The position numbers were made by a program, and so were the translations under genes. A DNA stretch of 64,000 bases from Paenibacillus dokdonensis (lineage in GTDB: Bacteria > Bacillota > Bacilli > Paenibacillales > Paenibacillaceae), in contig NZ_STGQ01000003.1 in NCBI RefSeq assembly GCF_004916975.1, forward strand, positions 700,501 through 764,500, in the 5' to 3' direction. Below the pieces are notes generated by a model that did no database searches, had not been told where the DNA came from, and saw nothing but the letters and a program-made list of their open reading frames with translations. Position 1 is the stretch's first letter; every line of letters starts with the position of its first letter. Of the stretch, positions 1 to 8,793 are shown piece by piece.

Positions 1-1052
1 TTGCCATAAGCTTGTACTAACCTTGACTTCCCTGTTCCACTCATACCTGCAAGAATTGTAAGAGAATTAGTTTTCATTGCAGTATGAAAGTTATATAGAT
101 CTTTTTCGTAATATTGAAGGCCCATCTCTCGAGTAGTATGTATGAAGTGTTCCATGAGTTCTTCTTCCTTAACATGGATATCTTCCTCGATTGTTAAACT
201 ACCCTCTTCCTTGTCGTCTTTATCTATGTATACTTCTTCATCAGTACGGGAGAAATTTATTACTTCTGGTTGCAATGTTTCCCTTAAAATACTTGCAATA
301 GGAGTAATATGTTCAAGCTTTCGTTCTATCTCAGTGTATGAATCTAAATCAATAAAGAGTAACATATCGTCATCATTACCTTCAAGATACACTTTATTCA
401 TCCACTCAGCGAATGGAATTTCTCTCACACCGAGATTCGAAACAAATGAAAACCCACCGTGAGCATACTCATGTCGATCAAACAATCCATAAGCAGTGTA
501 GGTTTTATCTTCCCTCCAGAGAACAATTGAAGGCGTATCGTCAGGTTCAATTGAGATACCTTCAGCTGTACCAACATACTTCCCAAGCATAAGAGAATCT
601 ACAAATTCTTCCTGTGTCATTTTATGTACTAATTTGCTGAAAATAGGTATTGACTTGAATCGTTGATCAACTTTATAACTTTCCAGTTTAGGTATAAGAC
701 GAATTTCAGTCGCTTTATATACTTCTTCGTGATTCGTAAGAACTTTTTTGCTAGGCTTAAACAGAATAAGGCTATCAATAAGAAATTCCACTAATTCATT
801 TATACGTGTAAACTCAGATTCATGATAGCTTTCTTCAAATCCGTATTTCTCTAGTTCTGTGGAATAACAAGTGAAAAGAGTTTGATTTCTTGGAAAACTT
901 ATAGGTGTTTCATTTATCACTTTAATAAAATATTGAAGTGAGTTCTGAGAATTCACAAAAACCGTTTTATGTCTTCCCAGTATTTCCAAAATTTCATCAT
1001 TTGACGGCAGAGCTCCTAGGAAATCAATATCCCATTTTTTTCTCTGTAGCAA
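1..1052 (-). CDS. McrB-like AAA+ NTPase, N-terminal part (runs off left edge)
   Basis: An open frame of about 350 codons runs leftwards out of the window. The likely start is TTG at 1052, preceded at a 6-base spacing by a GGGGGAA Shine-Dalgarno. No ATG fits. Residues 1 to about 330 are an unrecognised N-terminal region with an acidic stretch (DKDDKEEGSLTIEEDI). The last visible residues are a Walker A loop, LAGMSGTGKSRLVQAYG, in the form typical of McrB-type AAA+ restriction NTPases. Walker B, the sensors and the C-terminus are outside the window. It begins 15 bases after the stop of the coiled-coil gene, so the two are almost certainly co-transcribed. Base composition is much more AT-rich than the genes from 3 kb on. 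The McrB assignment rests on the P-loop context and is moderately sure; the N-terminal domain is unidentified. Confidence 0.75.
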   Translation of the reverse strand, partial: MLQRKKWDIDFLGALPSNDEILEILGRHKTVFVNSQNSLQYFIKVINETPISFPRNQTLFTCYSTELEKYGFEESYHESEFTRINELVEFLIDSLILFKPSKKVLTNHEEVYKATEIRLIPKLESYKVDQRFKSIPIFSKLVHKMTQEEFVDSLMLGKYVGTAEGISIEPDDTPSIVLWREDKTYTAYGLFDRHEYAHGGFSFVSNLGVREIPFAEWMNKVYLEGNDDDMLLFIDLDSYTEIERKLEHITPIASILRETLQPEVINFSRTDEEVYIDKDDKEEGSLTIEEDIHVKEEELMEHFIHTTREMGLQYYEKDLYNFHTAMKTNSLTILAGMSGTGKSRLVQAYG

Positions 1053-1066
1053 TCTAATTCCCCCAA

Positions 1067-2236
1067 TTAATAAATTATATTACAGTAATCTTTTAGTTCA
1101 ATAATTGTCTTGAATCCTGTGACCTTGTTACCATATTTATCGTTTAATAAACTCTGTTTCGTTCCCGGTAATCGAAACTTTATATACCATATTTCATCTG
1201 ACTTATTCAATTTATCTGTTCGGATAACCTCTTCCAACTGATTTGGATTAATTAAATGAAATTCAAAATTTTCTAGTCCATCTAATCCATCGGGCATGTT
1301 TCTATCAATTATCGTTACAATTCGTCTAGGTATTGATAAGTTATCTTTTTCTTTCAGTCGTTTTATTTCGATCGCATTAATTTCTTCTTCTAGATGTAAT
1401 ACCCTTTGAGTTAAATTAGAATTTTCGTTGCGAAGTTCTATCTTAGCTTCTTCTAATTTCGCAAGCATATCTTGGAGCTCTTGATTTTTCCTATCTCTAG
1501 TACCAATCTCCCACTTTCGTGTATGAAGTTCTCTTTCGAGTTTTTGAAGATTTTTATTTGCCTCATTTTTTTCACTTTCCGTCTTAATAATAATTTTTTT
1601 CAACTCTTTGCTTTCTTTTATAGCTTCCTTTTTATCTTCTATCAACTTATTTATTTCACTTTTGAATTTCTGATTTTCAGCCATTAAACGTTCAATTTCA
1701 ATTTGTGACTCATACCTTTTTTCTTGGATAGGATTTGAATCTTCCAAGACATCCTCCTTTTTTTCTATCTTTGTTTCACCATTAGTATAGGCCTCTTTGA
1801 CTGCAGAGTTAGAGTCCTGTACAAATCCAAAAACTTCGACCCCTTTTTTAATTAGTAATGAATCAGTTTGTATCATAAGATGAATAATCAGGTCATGCAC
1901 ATTGAGTGAGTCTGACGCTTGGATCTCTTCTAGCATTACATCTGTTTCTTTTTGACTTATCTCTTCTAATTCTTTATATTTTTTCTTATTATGTTCTGCA
2001 TATTTTCGTAAAAAGAACTTTACTTTGCTAATATTTTTTGGTTTATTCAATTCAACTTCTATTCTGTTTCTGAACAAATTAATTTGTTCCGCTTTAATTT
2101 TACTTAAATCACTAACCCCTTTTATAGCGATCTTCATTCTGGAATTGTTTACTGTTTCATTAACACCACATATTAGTAAAATTAATGATTTATCAGGGAA
2201 ATCACTAAACAACCATTTCCATACTTCCTTTTCCAT
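1067..2236 (-). CDS. Coiled-coil protein, partner of McrB-like NTPase
   Basis: This 389-residue protein is not recognised as a named family. Residues 1 to about 160 look globular and mostly helical. Residues about 175-305 are a long Glu/Lys/Leu-rich coiled coil. Residues about 310-389 form a small predicted beta-containing domain ending in LKDYCNIIY. There is no signal peptide or membrane segment, so it should be cytoplasmic. The start is supported by an AGGAGGGA ribosome site just upstream. It is the first gene of an AT-rich operon that continues into the McrB-like NTPase. Pairing a coiled-coil protein with a McrB-type motor recalls type IV restriction and CoCoNuT-like systems, but that is inference. 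Alternatives are an SMC-like accessory protein or a phage-derived gene. Confidence 0.8.
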   Translation of the reverse strand: MEKEVWKWLFSDFPDKSLILLICGVNETVNNSRMKIAIKGVSDLSKIKAEQINLFRNRIEVELNKPKNISKVKFFLRKYAEHNKKKYKELEEISQKETDVMLEEIQASDSLNVHDLIIHLMIQTDSLLIKKGVEVFGFVQDSNSAVKEAYTNGETKIEKKEDVLEDSNPIQEKRYESQIEIERLMAENQKFKSEINKLIEDKKEAIKESKELKKIIIKTESEKNEANKNLQKLERELHTRKWEIGTRDRKNQELQDMLAKLEEAKIELRNENSNLTQRVLHLEEEINAIEIKRLKEKDNLSIPRRIVTIIDRNMPDGLDGLENFEFHLINPNQLEEVIRTDKLNKSDEIWYIKFRLPGTKQSLLNDKYGNKVTGFKTIIELKDYCNIIY

Positions 2237-3030
2237 TTAGAGTCCCTCCTAGTATTTTTACAGGTATTGTAATTATAGGCCAAAACTCATAAGTATGAAA
2301 TTAGAAATATATATTTTAGACGTTAATTTGGGAAGCACACTTATTATAAGTGAAACGAAAGACCCAGATGTCCAGACCATGTCGCTTACATTAGCGGTTG
2401 TATTATAAGTATTGTCCGGACCAACTCCGACCGTCTTTGGAAACGAGTCGTAGCGATCACTTAAACTGGTTACAAAATACATTTTTCATCCACAATTTTC
2501 AGCGAATCTACTCGGCGTGCCGGTACTTACCCACAACGACAACAATAAAAATAAACATCCCAACCATCAAAAGGCTCCTTTTTTACATTTTTTCCCAATT
2601 TTAATTGGCTCGATCCTCATTTATTTTAGGCTCAATTTTCCGATTTGTGGCGGGTCTATAGCATTGCATTTTGTCAAAAAACATGACAAAAGACTCATGT
2701 ACGAAATTCCTAAGAGAGGAGAATTACTTGTCTTTGTTTTTCGCATCGGAATAGACTTATAGACACATCCCCTAATAACTATGATGCATCAAAAGAACGG
2801 CCGACGATCTCCTTTTTTAACTAGCTGGCTGTCCTCCTTAACCAATCCTGATCTGTTGGAAGCCCCTCCATAAATTTTGAGTAGCATATTACTAGAATAG
2901 AAATGCATCCGAAACGCAATTTTATAAATGGAAGCCGTCAGCCTCAGCGAATTGATCATCTTGTCCAGCGAAATGCGGCTTTTGGTAGGCACGCTTTGCG
3001 AAGCGTCGGTCTTTTTCCTATCGACATGGA
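2237..3030. other. Intergenic region, no convincing gene
   Basis: About 800 bases lie between the start of the AT-rich island and the terminator of the kinase gene. The 5' side must hold the promoter of the coiled-coil gene. I see only short unsupported open frames and one clear inverted repeat, listed separately. The base composition changes within this stretch from AT-rich to the local average, so one boundary of the acquired island probably lies here. Confidence 0.5.
2669..2691. repeat. Inverted repeat TTTTGTCA-N7-TGACAAAA
   Basis: Two perfect 8-base arms are separated by 7 bases. The same half-site makes up the longer perfect palindrome at 51625-51646 upstream of an SLH gene. It could be a regulator site or a small hairpin. 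Nothing next to it fixes its function. Confidence 0.5.
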
Positions 3031-3069
3031 TAAAAAAAATACTCCTGCAGCGCTCATCTCCAGGAGTAT
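3031..3069 (-). terminator. Rho-independent terminator of kinase gene
   Basis: On the minus strand the arms ATACTCCTG and CAGGAGTAT (9 bp, 13-base loop) are followed by a run of eight T. It sits about 45 bases after the stop codon of the sugar kinase at 3114. Confidence 0.85.
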
Positions 3070-3113
3070 TAGTATTCATATAATATCGAACAAAACAATT
3101 ATGACAACCTAAA

Positions 3114-4148
3114 TCAACAGAGGTCCAACAACCTCCTCCCCTGCCCAATCACCCCATAAATCGGCTCCCGATTCGCCTCATCCACCCTCGCAAGCGGCGA
3201 AAATGCCGCGATCTGCTCCGCCAACCTGCTTCGCACGATCGGATTATGCTGCAGCACACCCCCTTGCAAAATCATGGCAAAAGGGGCTTCAGCCTCGGAC
3301 AGACCAAGCTTCTGCATGACCGCCTTAGCTCCCAGAAACAGCTCATCAGCTGCCGATTCGAGAATTCGGCGGGCAGGCGCTTCACCTTCTTGGGCCGCTT
3401 CGCCCACGATCTTACTCAGCTCCGCCGTCTTATCTACGCTGTAGGCACCGGAGTAAGCCCAGTTAAACAGCTCCTCTTCATTTTGCAGCTTCAGGTGCTG
3501 CAGCAGTTTCGCGGTTAGCGATGTGGCACCGCTTCTTCCGTCGTATCCGCGCAGCGCGGCTCGGATCGCCTGCCGGCCGATCCAGTAGCCGCTGCCTTCG
3601 TCGCCGACGCGGTGGCCCCAGCCGCCGGCGCGGGCGCTGTCGCCCTTGGCGTTGATCCCGTACACGATCGAGCCGGTACCGGCGATGATCAGGATGCCGG
3701 GATCGCCGCCGGTGGCGCCGAGCAGGGCCGCTACGCCGTCGTTCTCCACGACGATGCGATCCACCTGCACCTGCGTGCTGGCGAGCGCTTCGTGGACAAG
3801 CTCCTCGATGATGCGGCGGTCGTAAGCGGTATCCAGGCCCGCAAGCCCGAAAATGGCGCAGGCAACCTGCAGCGATCCGTCTTCCTTTGCCGCTGGAGTT
3901 TGTTCTGTCGGGGATACGCCAAATGAAGATGCCGTCATCCCCCCATTTCCCTCTGCCGTTAATTGCCGCTTGGCCTCCCGAATCGCCCGCGTCAGCTCCA
4001 GCGCTGCGGCCTCAAGGCCCACGCCCTGGTAGTTGCAGGACCCCGCACGCCCGCTTGCGAGCATGCGGCCTTCGGCGTCCGCGAACACGGCCAGGCATTT
4101 CGTTCCCCCGCCGTCCACGGCCAGCAGGGGAACCCTTACCGTGTTCAT
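3114..4148 (-). CDS. BadF/BadG-type N-acetylglucosamine kinase
   Basis: This 344-residue cytoplasmic ASKHA-fold sugar kinase probably phosphorylates GlcNAc or a related amino sugar at the expense of ATP. The N-terminal phosphate-1 loop is LLAVDGGGTKCLAVF (residues about 8-22). The acidic VVENDGVAALLG stretch and the second phosphate loop IIAGTGSIVYG follow, then GGWGHRVGDEGSGYWIG, a signature of the GlcNAc-kinase branch of the BcrAD/BadFG family. Length is normal. Its ATG overlaps the stop of the upstream lyase gene by four bases (ATGA), so the two are translationally coupled. It is the last gene of the ROK/ABC/deacetylase locus and is followed by a terminator. A 19-codon copy of its 3' end lies at 18901. 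Muramyl or glucosamine kinase activity cannot be excluded. Confidence 0.9.
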   Translation of the reverse strand: MNTVRVPLLAVDGGGTKCLAVFADAEGRMLASGRAGSCNYQGVGLEAAALELTRAIREAKRQLTAEGNGGMTASSFGVSPTEQTPAAKEDGSLQVACAIFGLAGLDTAYDRRIIEELVHEALASTQVQVDRIVVENDGVAALLGATGGDPGILIIAGTGSIVYGINAKGDSARAGGWGHRVGDEGSGYWIGRQAIRAALRGYDGRSGATSLTAKLLQHLKLQNEEELFNWAYSGAYSVDKTAELSKIVGEAAQEGEAPARRILESAADELFLGAKAVMQKLGLSEAEAPFAMILQGGVLQHNPIVRSRLAEQIAAFSPLARVDEANREPIYGVIGQGRRLLDLC

Positions 4149-5656
4149 CGGCTGACGCTCCAGCCGGCGAGCGAGTGGTCCAGGTTCTCCAGCGCGCCTT
4201 CAGTGCGGGCGCGGGCCGCATCCAGCCACTGCTCCTGCGTCTGCTGGCTCTGCTTCCGCTTCGCGATGACGCTGCGAATTTCCGAAGGAGCCGGTCCGCC
4301 GGGCAGGGTGCGGATATCCACGAAGTGTACCGGATCCAGTGCCAGCCGCAGCTGCTCCGCGGTGAGCGACAGTTTCCGCCCGATGACCTGCAGTGAAATC
4401 TCGTTGACAAGCTCCAGCGTGATTTCGTTGGCGGCGAGCCCTTCGGCGACGGCATGCTTCACAAGACGGCTCACGATATGATGGGAGCTGCGGAACGACA
4501 AGCCGTCCGTGCGTACCAACGTATCCGCGAGCTCGGTCACGATTGCGAAGCTGCCTTCGGTGCGTTTGCGCAGCACCTCCTTGTTCACGTCCACGGTCCC
4601 GATGACGCAGGACAGCAAGCGGTACATCCGTTCCAGCACCATTAGCGCCTTCCAAGCATACGGCTGCATGTCGTCCTCGGTATCCACAATGTCGCCGAAC
4701 GGGGTGTTGTGCATCATGGTCAGGACGGTTTGGGCGTTGCCAACGCAGCTGGAGAGCAGCGCGCGCATATGCTCGAACGAGACCGGGTTCCGCTTCTGCG
4801 GCATGATCGAGCTGATCTGCACGTACGGGTCGGCCACGCGCAGCATGCCGAATTCCTGGGTACACCACAGCAAGAAATCCTGCGATGATCTGCCCAAGTT
4901 GATGGCCGCAAGCTGCACCGCGGTCATCATCTCGCCGACGTAATCGGCACCGCCGATCGCGTCGTACGAGTTATAGATCAGCTCGTCGAAGCCGAGCAGC
5001 TCCTGCACGCGCTCCCGGCTGATGGCTAAGCCGGAGGTGGTCAGCGCGGCCGCGCCCATGCTGCTCCGGTTGCAGTTGGCATAGGCCGCCTGAAGTCGGC
5101 GGATATCGCGGTCCAGCGAATCGGTCACCGCCATGATGTAGTGGGCCAGCGTGGTCGGCTGCGCCTGCTGCGTATGGGTGTAGCCGATCATGATCGTGTC
5201 CGCATGCTCTTCCGCGAACGACAGCAGCTGGCTCTTGAGCGCAAGGGCTCCGCGAAGCGTCACGAGTAATTTCTCCCGCAGCACGATCCGGTAGATCGCG
5301 ATGCCCATATCGTTGCGGCTGCGGGCCAGATGCAGGTTGTCGGCAATGTCTCCGGCCGCTGCATGCAGCTCATGCTCGACCTGAAAGAACAGGTCCTCGA
5401 ATTGTCCGGTATATTCAGCTTGGCGAAGCCCCTCCAGGTCAAGGCCGCGAATGGCCGACGCGATCTGGCCAGCCTCTTCTTCGCTGACGAGCCCTTGCTC
5501 CTTCAGCATGATCAGATGCGCTTTGTTGATCGCCATCATGGCGCCAAGCAAGCTCGTCTTCGCTTCGTCAAAAGCGGGTTCAAGCACGACTTCCGTATAC
5601 GTGCGTCCCGGAAAGTGCCCACCTTCCTGCTGCAAAATCTGTTCCCGAGTCCTCAT
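4145..5656 (-). CDS. argH: Argininosuccinate lyase family protein (catabolic paralogue?)
   Basis: This 503-residue member of the fumarase/aspartase superfamily carries the signature loop SSIMPQKRNPVSFEHM (residues about 280-295) and the ASL-type HLARSRNDMGIAIYR and GYTHTQQAQPTTLAHY segments. ASL releases fumarate from argininosuccinate by beta-elimination. No argG or other arginine gene is nearby. The gene is instead coupled by a 4-base overlap to an amino-sugar kinase and lies in an ABC-transporter locus. It may therefore split another N-succinyl (fumarate-adduct) compound, as the related EDDS lyase does; this is inference. The start has an AAGGGA ribosome site. It is longer than the usual ASL of about 460 residues, the extra being mostly at the C-terminus. 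Confidence 0.85.
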   Translation of the reverse strand: MRTREQILQQEGGHFPGRTYTEVVLEPAFDEAKTSLLGAMMAINKAHLIMLKEQGLVSEEEAGQIASAIRGLDLEGLRQAEYTGQFEDLFFQVEHELHAAAGDIADNLHLARSRNDMGIAIYRIVLREKLLVTLRGALALKSQLLSFAEEHADTIMIGYTHTQQAQPTTLAHYIMAVTDSLDRDIRRLQAAYANCNRSSMGAAALTTSGLAISRERVQELLGFDELIYNSYDAIGGADYVGEMMTAVQLAAINLGRSSQDFLLWCTQEFGMLRVADPYVQISSIMPQKRNPVSFEHMRALLSSCVGNAQTVLTMMHNTPFGDIVDTEDDMQPYAWKALMVLERMYRLLSCVIGTVDVNKEVLRKRTEGSFAIVTELADTLVRTDGLSFRSSHHIVSRLVKHAVAEGLAANEITLELVNEISLQVIGRKLSLTAEQLRLALDPVHFVDIRTLPGGPAPSEIRSVIAKRKQSQQTQEQWLDAARARTEGALENLDHSLAGWSVSR

Positions 5657-5981
5657 GTTGTCCCATTCCCTTCCATCGTTTTATGTATTGATAGATATAA
5701 AATGAATCTTAGCAAGTAAACATTTTACTTCGTGCAAGGTGGCCGCTTCGGATTCGGATCGTTCCTTCGATCGCTGTTGCTCCCGGATTTCTGTGATTGA
5801 ACTATTCATGGTCGAAATCCGCTCGCAAAGGCGAACGCTAACGCTTCTCTTGTACGATTCCGTCTCCTCCGCTACTTTAGCCGACAAATCATTCGACCTC
5901 ATCGCTGAGCAGCTGTAGATTCCTAACGTTCATGTTATAAAAACTCTAAAAATCTTCATCCATCTCTAAATACAAGGTGCA

Positions 5982-6004
5982 GCGCGAAGCATACCGCTTC
6001 GCGC
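5982..6004 (-). terminator. GC hairpin between deacetylase and lyase genes
   Basis: Perfect arms GCGCGAAGC and GCTTCGCGC surround a 5-base loop, about 60 bases after the stop of the PIG-L gene. The minus strand lacks a clean T run, so this may be a partial terminator or mRNA-stabilising hairpin. The remaining 400-base gap (5657-6062) holds only a doubtful 73-codon frame, and perhaps a promoter for the lyase-kinase pair. Confidence 0.55.
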
Positions 6005-6062
6005 CCACCCTTTTTCATACAACCTAACCTTGATTCCACAACATTCTATAAGTCCAGATTAA

Positions 6063-8663
6063 TCACTTGCTGCTCGAAGGCGCCGTTGTCCCTGCGGACG
6101 CCGCGCCCTGCTTCAGGCTGATCATGTTCACGAACATACGGATCGAGCCCGGCACCAGGCTTGGCATTTCGCGGTACCAGACGAGCGAGCTATACGTGTA
6201 GGTTCCTTTGCCGTAATCGGCCGAGAGGAACGTGCCGGTAAATTCCTTTTCGCCCGGATCGCCGTTCGAGATCAGCTCCGTATACTCTTTGCCCCATTCG
6301 GACGGGTTATAGGCGGAGCGGTCCTGGATCCAGTTCTCCCAATCGGCGGCCGTGATTTTGTTCGGCGTATTGAAGATCGGATGATCCGGCGCCAGCATGG
6401 TCACCTTGGAATTCTCGTCCGTGACGCGCCACTGGATCAGCGGCTCCCCGATCTTGATCGGATACGGAGCCAGCTCCGGCGACCATTTGTCTTCCGGCTT
6501 ATGATACTGCACGACCAAGTTGCCGCCGTTCTTGGCAAAATCGAGCAGACGCTGGTTGCTTGGAATCAGCTCCGGACGGAAAGCGTACGCCCGAATGCCG
6601 AGCACGATCGTGTCGTATTGCGACAAATCGCCGAACTGAATTGTTTTGGCATCCAGGTTCGTGACGTTGACGCCCACCTGACGCAGCACCTGATCGATAT
6701 TATCGAACCCGCTGGAGACGTAGCCGACCTTCAGGCCTTGCGGCACTTTCAGATCAAACGCCTGGATGGCGAGGTTCGCCGGCTTGACGTAATATGTTTT
6801 GCCGATATGCGGATATTGGATGACCTGCACCGTTCGACTGCTGTCCGTTGTACCAATGCTTGATACCGCCGACAGGCTGTAGCTTCCCGCCTTCACACCC
6901 GCAGGCGCTTTGACGGTGAATTCGGCCGTCTTGGTTTCGTATTTGGCAGCGAACTTCAGCTCCTGCACTACAGGTTCAACCGTCCAGCCCTCCGGCGTTT
7001 TCAGCGATACTTTCGTCGTCTCGGCCCCTGGCGCATAATTCGTCGCCGTGACTTTCACGGATACGGCATCTTCCGGCTTCAGCGTATTCAGCACCGCCGC
7101 TTCCGGGCTGAGGGTCAACGCAACCGGCGGCAGCACCGCGACCGCATTGTCCGGAACCGCATGCAGCGTCGCCTGCGTTCCGAACGCCTCATACCGGACA
7201 TCCGCGGAAATGAGCGGCAGCGCATAAGGATTGAAATCCTCGACCTGCTTCGGCACGGTCACCTCGAACTCCGTTTTGACCGTTTCGTTTTTGCCCAGCT
7301 TGGCGAAAGTCGCGGTTCCAACCGCCTTCGCATTCCAGCCCTCGGGCACGTTCAGCTTCAAATCGATCTTGCCGACGTTCACGTCCCCGCCGTTGAAGGC
7401 TGTAACGGTTACCTTCGCGGTTTGCCCCGGAACGAGCTCTCCGGTCTCCGGCTTCACCTTCACGACGACGGAAGTCGCTTCCTGGCTGGCCTTATTCAGT
7501 TGTCTGTCCTTCACGTCCAGCCGGTGCAGCAGATCGTTTTTCGCAGATGCATCCAAAGAAGAGGACTTCACCAGCTCCACCGCGGTTTGCACATCCGCTT
7601 TCATCTCATGAACTTCACGGGTGACCTTCTCAAAGGCCGGATAAGCCGCAATCACTTCGTTTGCGTCCTGTTGCAGCGTGTTCAGCTGCTTGGCGACCTT
7701 GTTGTCTTTTCCTTTGGCATTGATTTCTTTGGCCAGATCATCGAACGTGAAGGCGATGCCGCCGAAGAGCGATGTTTCCGGCTTTCCGCTTGCCTTCTTG
7801 CCGTCCGCTGCTGCCTCCAGCGTGTAATACGCCGTTCCTTGGCCTTCGTCCACCTGTCTGCCCATGCCCTGGCTCTTGTGCATATAACGGGATTCTTCGC
7901 CGAGCTGAGCATAGGAAGCGCCGTACAGCTCATTGTATGCGTTCACCGGCAAAGAGGCATCGTAGGCCTTATCCGTTGCAGGGACATACAGCTTTTTCGG
8001 CTGCCAAGGCTGCAGCCCATCCTTCAGCTGCTCCGGAAATACCTGCGGATTGCCCGCATCCTTGAAAGCCCGCACGGTCAGCACGTTCACCGCGCGGTGA
8101 TGTCCATGCGTCGAATCCTCGTTCAGGAACGCCGGAATGAGTACGTCCGGACGTTTTTCGCGAATTTGACGGATGAGCCGCTCGTAGGCGACGTCCTCGC
8201 CCCATTTGGCCAAGGTTTCGTCCGGGCTTTTGGAGAATCCGAAATCAAAGATCGGATCGTTCAGCTTCTGGCTCAGGTTCGCCAGCGTCACGTTGGTAAT
8301 TTTCGATGCCTCCTGCAGTTCCCGCGTACGGATGATGCCGAGGGCATTGCCCAGCTCGCTGCCGATTTCGTTCTGCCCGCCTTCCCCGCGGTTCGCGATC
8401 ACGCTGTATGTATCCACGCCGAGACCCAGCGATAGATACGCGAGCGTCGCGCTGTGCTCATCGTCCGGGTGAGCTCCCGTGTTCATTGCGCTTGCAACGG
8501 TGGTGAGCGGTTTGATCGCTTTCCATAAATCGACCACCCCCCTGTCGGCGGATGCCTTTCCCGGACCGGCCTGCAAAGCCAGCGTTCCAGCCATCACCAG
8601 GCTCAGGGATGCTGCCATCCATTTGTTACCCCTGCGTTTCTTGCTCGATTGATTTGGATTCAA
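6063..8663 (-). CDS. Secreted PIG-L family deacetylase with NEW3 and GATase1-like domains
   Basis: This exported multidomain protein has about 866 residues. I take TTG at 8663 as the start because GGAGGAG stands 8 bases upstream; the longer frame to 8747 lacks a ribosome site. A KKRRGNK basic stretch, a hydrophobic core and an ASA cleavage site form a signal peptide. The PIG-L/LmbE zinc motif AHPDDEHSATLAYLSLG lies near residue 65, with the later zinc histidine in DSTHGHHRAVN. The middle part holds two beta-sandwich NEW3-type (NPCBM-associated) domains (residues about 400-610). The C-terminal part (about 640-850) resembles a GATase1-like flavodoxin fold. PIG-L enzymes remove N-acetyl groups from GlcNAc-containing compounds. 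Lying between an ABC transporter and an amino-sugar kinase, it probably trims the substrate outside the cell. Confidence 0.88.
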   Translation of the reverse strand: MNPNQSSKKRRGNKWMAASLSLVMAGTLALQAGPGKASADRGVVDLWKAIKPLTTVASAMNTGAHPDDEHSATLAYLSLGLGVDTYSVIANRGEGGQNEIGSELGNALGIIRTRELQEASKITNVTLANLSQKLNDPIFDFGFSKSPDETLAKWGEDVAYERLIRQIREKRPDVLIPAFLNEDSTHGHHRAVNVLTVRAFKDAGNPQVFPEQLKDGLQPWQPKKLYVPATDKAYDASLPVNAYNELYGASYAQLGEESRYMHKSQGMGRQVDEGQGTAYYTLEAAADGKKASGKPETSLFGGIAFTFDDLAKEINAKGKDNKVAKQLNTLQQDANEVIAAYPAFEKVTREVHEMKADVQTAVELVKSSSLDASAKNDLLHRLDVKDRQLNKASQEATSVVVKVKPETGELVPGQTAKVTVTAFNGGDVNVGKIDLKLNVPEGWNAKAVGTATFAKLGKNETVKTEFEVTVPKQVEDFNPYALPLISADVRYEAFGTQATLHAVPDNAVAVLPPVALTLSPEAAVLNTLKPEDAVSVKVTATNYAPGAETTKVSLKTPEGWTVEPVVQELKFAAKYETKTAEFTVKAPAGVKAGSYSLSAVSSIGTTDSSRTVQVIQYPHIGKTYYVKPANLAIQAFDLKVPQGLKVGYVSSGFDNIDQVLRQVGVNVTNLDAKTIQFGDLSQYDTIVLGIRAYAFRPELIPSNQRLLDFAKNGGNLVVQYHKPEDKWSPELAPYPIKIGEPLIQWRVTDENSKVTMLAPDHPIFNTPNKITAADWENWIQDRSAYNPSEWGKEYTELISNGDPGEKEFTGTFLSADYGKGTYTYSSLVWYREMPSLVPGSIRMFVNMISLKQGAASAGTTAPSSSK

Positions 8664-8793
8664 CGTTACTTCTCCTCCTTCAAGCGTGAAAGTTTGTATC
8701 ATTATCGCGGGTAGGCCCGTACAGGATCGGACAAGCCGTGCGCGCAATGAATGGGATTGCTTCTTGCCGCTTCAGGTTCAGGACAATCTATGG

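Noticed and set aside
2789..3148. 119-codon minus-strand frame after the kinase gene
   Set aside because: It overlaps the kinase end and its terminator, lacks a good ribosome site and resembles no family.
3612..3926. Plus-strand frames over the kinase gene
   Set aside because: GC-rich shadow frames without ribosome sites.
5681..5902. 73-codon minus-strand frame between the deacetylase and lyase genes
   Set aside because: No convincing ribosome site or family; kept only as a possibility within the gap.
7161..8435. 424-codon open frame on the plus strand opposite the PIG-L gene
   Set aside because: It is the antisense shadow of a GC-rich gene. It has no ribosome site or recognisable domain, and the minus-strand protein has clear family motifs.
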